Shown here one piece after another: positions 16,523-19,370 of a stretch of 19,370 nucleotides of DNA. The notes below the pieces were generated by a model, which saw only the letters and a program-made list of their open reading frames with translations, searched no databases and was not told the origin of the DNA. This stretch comes from UTCHB3 sp964431385 (lineage in GTDB: Bacteria > Bacteroidota > Ignavibacteria > Ignavibacteriales > Ignavibacteriaceae). Position 1 is the stretch's first letter. Every line of letters begins with the position of its first letter. The position numbers and the translations under genes were made by a program. The DNA lies in NCBI GenBank assembly GCA_964431385.1, contig CAYSJM010000064.1:1-19370 (forward strand), given 5' to 3'.

Positions 16523-17284
16523 ATGGGAAATAATTATTTCGATGAAAGAACTATACAATCACTGGGTTACTATGTATATCTCTTGGTAAATCCAGATGAT
16601 AAGAGCATATTTTACATCGGTAAAGGAACCGGAAATAGAGTCTTCAATCATGTCAATTGTGCACTTTACAAGGAAAACGAATCTGATAAACTTGATTTGA
16701 TCAGAAGTATTCAGAAAAATGGCTGTCAAGTACTTCACTACATTTTAAGACATGGTTTAACAGAGGTAGAAGCATTCCATATTGAGGCAGCTATTTTGGA
16801 TATTTTTAATTCGAAAAGGTTCAATTTACTTGACGATCTAAAATTGACCAATGTCCAGGGTGGCCACGATTCCGGACAATTGGGATTAATGAGTAGCCAA
16901 GAAATACAGAATCATTACTCAGCAGAAGAATTAAATGAAATATCACACCCTGTTCTAATCATTAACATCAATTCTCTATACAGACCTGACATGACAAAGG
17001 AAGAGCTTTATGAAGCAACCAGAAAAAGCTGGGTAATGTGCAAAAATCGCTGTAAAAAAGTCAAATTTGTTTTTGCCGAATATCGCGGGTTGATTCTTGA
17101 AGTGTACAAACCATCAAAATGGGACCCGCAAACGGTTGAAGAAGTCAATGGTCGTAAAAAAACACGAATGGCCTTTGTGGGTGTAGAAGCTGAAAAGTCC
17201 ATCCGCGACATGTATTTAAATAAATCAGTAGCTCACTTTAAGAAAAAGGGTTCCCAAAATCCTATTCGTTACATCAATTGTTAG
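16523..17284 (+). CDS. LEM-3-type GIY-YIG nuclease-domain protein
   Basis: 253 aa from the ATG at 16523, which leaves 15 residues before the domain. In-frame starts at 16496 (ATG) and 16472 (TTG) are possible, and none has a good Shine-Dalgarno. The GIY-YIG domain (about 16-115) has YYVYLL in place of GIY, then FYIGKGTGNRV with Arg39, EAFHIEAAILD with the likely metal-binding Glu88, and LTNVQGGHDSG. This layout is the LEM-3/ANKLE1 type rather than the UvrC or homing type. The C-terminal part (about 143-252), with KEELYEATRKSWV, FVFAEYRGLILEVYKP and a final GSQNPIRYIN, resembles a module I recall from other bacterial proteins of this type, possibly involved in target recognition. It likely cuts DNA; its target is unknown. 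A large nuclease gene follows 56 nt downstream on the same strand. The AT-rich composition suggests acquired DNA. Confidence 0.83.
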   Translation: MGNNYFDERTIQSLGYYVYLLVNPDDKSIFYIGKGTGNRVFNHVNCALYKENESDKLDLIRSIQKNGCQVLHYILRHGLTEVEAFHIEAAILDIFNSKRFNLLDDLKLTNVQGGHDSGQLGLMSSQEIQNHYSAEELNEISHPVLIININSLYRPDMTKEELYEATRKSWVMCKNRCKKVKFVFAEYRGLILEVYKPSKWDPQTVEEVNGRKKTRMAFVGVEAEKSIRDMYLNKSVAHFKKKGSQNPIRYINC

Positions 17285-17330
17285 ATTTTGCTGAAAAGAG
17301 ATAATGTTGTAAAATTCTAAGAAAAACGGA

Positions 17331-17339
17331 CCCCCCCCC
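17331..17339 (+). repeat. C9 homopolymer immediately before a start codon
   Basis: Nine consecutive C, then A, then the ATG at 17341. CGGA (17327-17330), the only Shine-Dalgarno-like bases nearby, stands directly before the tract, so tract length sets the spacing to the start codon. Such a tract is unexpected in this AT-rich spacer. Confidence 0.85.
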
Positions 17340-17340
17340 A

Positions 17341-19353
17341 ATGAAACTCCTGACCAAATCAAGATTTAAACTGGCACTTGGCTGCCTGACGAAATTATAT
17401 TACACCGGCAAGGACGAGTATGCCGATAACAGTATAAGTGACCCGTTTCTTGAGGCATTGGCTGATGGCGGATTTCAAGTTGCTGAGCTGGCAAAGTATA
17501 TTTTTGCCGATGATCCCGCATCTTCGTTCATCGATGTGAAAGCTAAAAATTATGAGGAAAGCCTTCGAGTAACTTCTGATGCTTTGCAAAATAATTCTGA
17601 GGTATTAGTCGCGGAGGCAGCCTTTCGGTTTGGTTCACTGTTTGTGAGGGTGGATATCCTGGAGAAAAAAGGGAATGTGATCAACATCTATGAGGTTAAA
17701 TCTAAATCGATTGATGGAGAAAACTTAGATTTCACGACCAAAAGAGGTGAAGCAAAAGTAAAGGGAGAGTGGGTTTCTTACTTGTACGACCTCGCGTTTC
17801 AATACTTCGTTCTTTCCAACTCGGAGATAGCTGAAAATTACACAATCAATCCCCATCTGATACTCGTTGATAAAAGCAAAGTTTGCTCCGTTGACGGTAT
17901 GAATCAGATGTTTACGGTTCAACGAACAGAAGATGGTGAAAAGGAAGTTTTCATAAAGCCCGGACTGCGAAGTAGTGATCTTGACACAACAATTCTGAAA
18001 GTAATTGATGCGCGGAATCTGGTTGATTCAATCATAAATGATTATTCCGTTCCCACTAATTATAGGGATGATCTAAGTTTTCCTGATTTTGTTGCCTTGG
18101 CTTCGGAAACTTATTCAAACGACGAAAGACTCTTTGTTCCGCTTAGTACCGAGTGTAAAGGTTGCCAATTCAGAAATGATGCCACCGGACCCGGTGAATT
18201 TCTGAGCGGCTTCCATGAATGTTGGGATAATAAATCGAAGCTTGGTAATGAACTGCGAACAAATGATCTGGTCACCGAAATTTGGGGTGGTCTTGCCGGT
18301 GGCAAAAGTATGATGGGCAGTCTGCTCGCCAAAAATATATTTCTGATAAAGGATATTAAAGAATCTGATATTGCTCCTCAAAGTGGTGATAAACCGACTG
18401 TTGGATTGAGCCCCTTCCAAAGAAGAATGGAACAGATCAACCGGGTTAAATCGGGCACAAAGGAAAGTTTTTTCGACCGGGATGGTTTTCTGGCAGAAGC
18501 CTCTTCATGGAAATACCCCCTTCACATGATCGATTTCGAGACTGCTGCACCTGCAATTCCCTTTAATAAAAACAGGCATCCTTATGAGGGTATAGCTTTT
18601 CAATTTTCTCACCACACAGTCCGTCAAGATGGTACTATTGCCCATGCAGGTGAATATATCTCTTTTGAAAAGGGTGCATTTCCGAATTATGAATTTGTAA
18701 GGAATCTTAAAAAGCAGTTGGAAATGGATAACGGATCGATATTTCGTTACCACAACCATGAGAATACATATCTTAATTTTATTTATGATCAACTCGATGA
18801 AGACCCTGAGGCCCCGGATGATAAGGATGAATTGCAGGATTTTATCCGGTCAATCACAAATCACAAGGATGGCAAGGTGAAGGTAGAGGGGATCAGAAAC
18901 ATGATCGACCTGTTTCAGATAGTCATTAAATATTATTATCCCCCACATGCCAAAGGCAGCAATTCATTAAAAAAGATTCTTCCGGCAATAATAGATGATT
19001 CGAAATTTCTGAGAGATAAATACAGCAAACCGATTTACGGAAAAGGGTTGGAAGTTCCAAGTCTGAACTTTGAGAATCATGTCTGGATCGATCCCGGGAC
19101 GGGAAATGATCCATACAAAACCCTGCCAAAACTCTTTAAAGAATATGATGATGAAACCCTCGACAAGTATTTTGGCGGGATAGATGAGGTGGCTGACGGT
19201 GGTGCCGCGATGACTGCTTATGGTTTCATGCAATATTCCGACATTTCGGAAGAATTGAGAATACAGTTGAGAGATGGTTTGCTTCGGTATTGTGAATTGG
19301 ACACGATGGCGATGGTCATGCTTTTTGAAGGACTGATGGATAAAGCGGGATAA
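17341..19353 (+). CDS. DUF2779 protein: Cas4-like PD-(D/E)XK nuclease fused to a DEDD-type exonuclease domain
   Basis: 670 aa, cytosolic. The N-terminal half (1-295) has the Cas4/RecB-nuclease layout: opening LTKSRFKLALGCLTKLYY with Cys15, VRVDIL with Asp105, YEVKSKS with Glu118 and Lys120, and the Q-x-x-x-Y-like AFQYFVL (Gln154). Three more cysteines, in ECKGCQF (272, 275) and HECW (294), complete a Cas4-like four-cysteine [4Fe-4S] set. The C-terminal half (about 390-665) has HMIDFET (Asp398, Glu400), RYHNHENTYL (Glu474), NMIDLF (Asp523) and RYCELDTMAMVML (Asp654), fitting an RNase H-fold DEDD 3'-5' exonuclease and the DUF2779 family. All expected catalytic residues are present in both domains. 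It lies 56 nt after the GIY-YIG gene, and the C9 tract before its ATG may tune translation. The substrate is unknown; a DNA repair or defence role is inferred from the domains. Confidence 0.85.
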   Translation: MKLLTKSRFKLALGCLTKLYYTGKDEYADNSISDPFLEALADGGFQVAELAKYIFADDPASSFIDVKAKNYEESLRVTSDALQNNSEVLVAEAAFRFGSLFVRVDILEKKGNVINIYEVKSKSIDGENLDFTTKRGEAKVKGEWVSYLYDLAFQYFVLSNSEIAENYTINPHLILVDKSKVCSVDGMNQMFTVQRTEDGEKEVFIKPGLRSSDLDTTILKVIDARNLVDSIINDYSVPTNYRDDLSFPDFVALASETYSNDERLFVPLSTECKGCQFRNDATGPGEFLSGFHECWDNKSKLGNELRTNDLVTEIWGGLAGGKSMMGSLLAKNIFLIKDIKESDIAPQSGDKPTVGLSPFQRRMEQINRVKSGTKESFFDRDGFLAEASSWKYPLHMIDFETAAPAIPFNKNRHPYEGIAFQFSHHTVRQDGTIAHAGEYISFEKGAFPNYEFVRNLKKQLEMDNGSIFRYHNHENTYLNFIYDQLDEDPEAPDDKDELQDFIRSITNHKDGKVKVEGIRNMIDLFQIVIKYYYPPHAKGSNSLKKILPAIIDDSKFLRDKYSKPIYGKGLEVPSLNFENHVWIDPGTGNDPYKTLPKLFKEYDDETLDKYFGGIDEVADGGAAMTAYGFMQYSDISEELRIQLRDGLLRYCELDTMAMVMLFEGLMDKAG

Positions 19354-19370
19354 AATTTATCTACGAACAT

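Noticed and set aside
18286..18309. Walker A-like GGLAGGKS in the DUF2779 protein (residues 316-323)
   Set aside because: It fits GxxxxGKS by letter, but it lies between the two nuclease domains with no Walker B or other ATPase motifs nearby, so it is probably chance.
1..19370. CRISPR array, tRNA, rRNA or transposase
   Set aside because: No regularly spaced identical repeats with spacers, no cloverleaf or rRNA-like stretch, and no transposase or integrase motif were seen. The tandem octamers are contiguous and degenerate, unlike CRISPR.

Overview
The window reads as a chromosomal stretch of a Bacteroidota/Ignavibacteria-type bacterium, probably a scaffold from a draft or metagenome assembly. 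Two genes end in a type IX secretion (Por) C-terminal sorting domain with the YPNPFNP signature usual in Ignavibacteria. Many starts lack a strong Shine-Dalgarno, and intergenic regions are AT-rich. One 100-base N gap (5702-5801) sits inside pdxJ and is almost certainly a scaffolding artefact, because identical 55-bp sequences flank it.

Layout. 1-426: decayed 3' end of a secreted sorting-domain gene, broken next to a 16-bp palindromic repeat. 510-537: a convincing Rho-independent terminator. 651-1640: secreted FGE/sulfatase-modifying-factor-fold protein without the catalytic cysteine pair. 1920-3371: cytosolic double-PAS histidine kinase. 3443-5311 (-): secreted BNR/Asp-box propeller protein with a sorting domain. 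5394-6271 (-): pdxJ, split only by the gap. 6529-7392: exported protein with YD-like strands. 7497-9178 (-): a two-gene unit of a DUF3037-like protein and a HipA-like kinase, the kinase interrupted by one in-frame TAA. 9500-10267 (-): nth. 10384-11733: glmM-type phosphohexomutase. 11905-14891: M1 metallopeptidase translationally coupled to a YbdL-like aminotransferase. 15014-16000 (-): unrecognised protein with a strong Shine-Dalgarno. 16523-19353: a LEM-3-type GIY-YIG nuclease followed by a DUF2779 protein that joins a Cas4-like PD-(D/E)XK nuclease to a DEDD-type exonuclease.

Housekeeping functions (vitamin B6, base-excision repair, cell-wall precursor, peptide and amino-acid turnover) alternate with accessory material. 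The two segments worth most attention are the HipA-like kinase/DUF3037 pair and the GIY-YIG/DUF2779 nuclease pair. The second pair sits behind a long AT-rich region with repeats, and its second gene has a C9 homopolymer directly before the start codon, which could make its expression phase-variable.

A degenerate 8-bp tandem repeat (consensus about CGAAGTTC) occurs on both sides of glmM and runs into the 5' end of nth. A related element touches the 3' end of the aminotransferase gene. No tRNA, rRNA, CRISPR array, transposase or integrase was seen.
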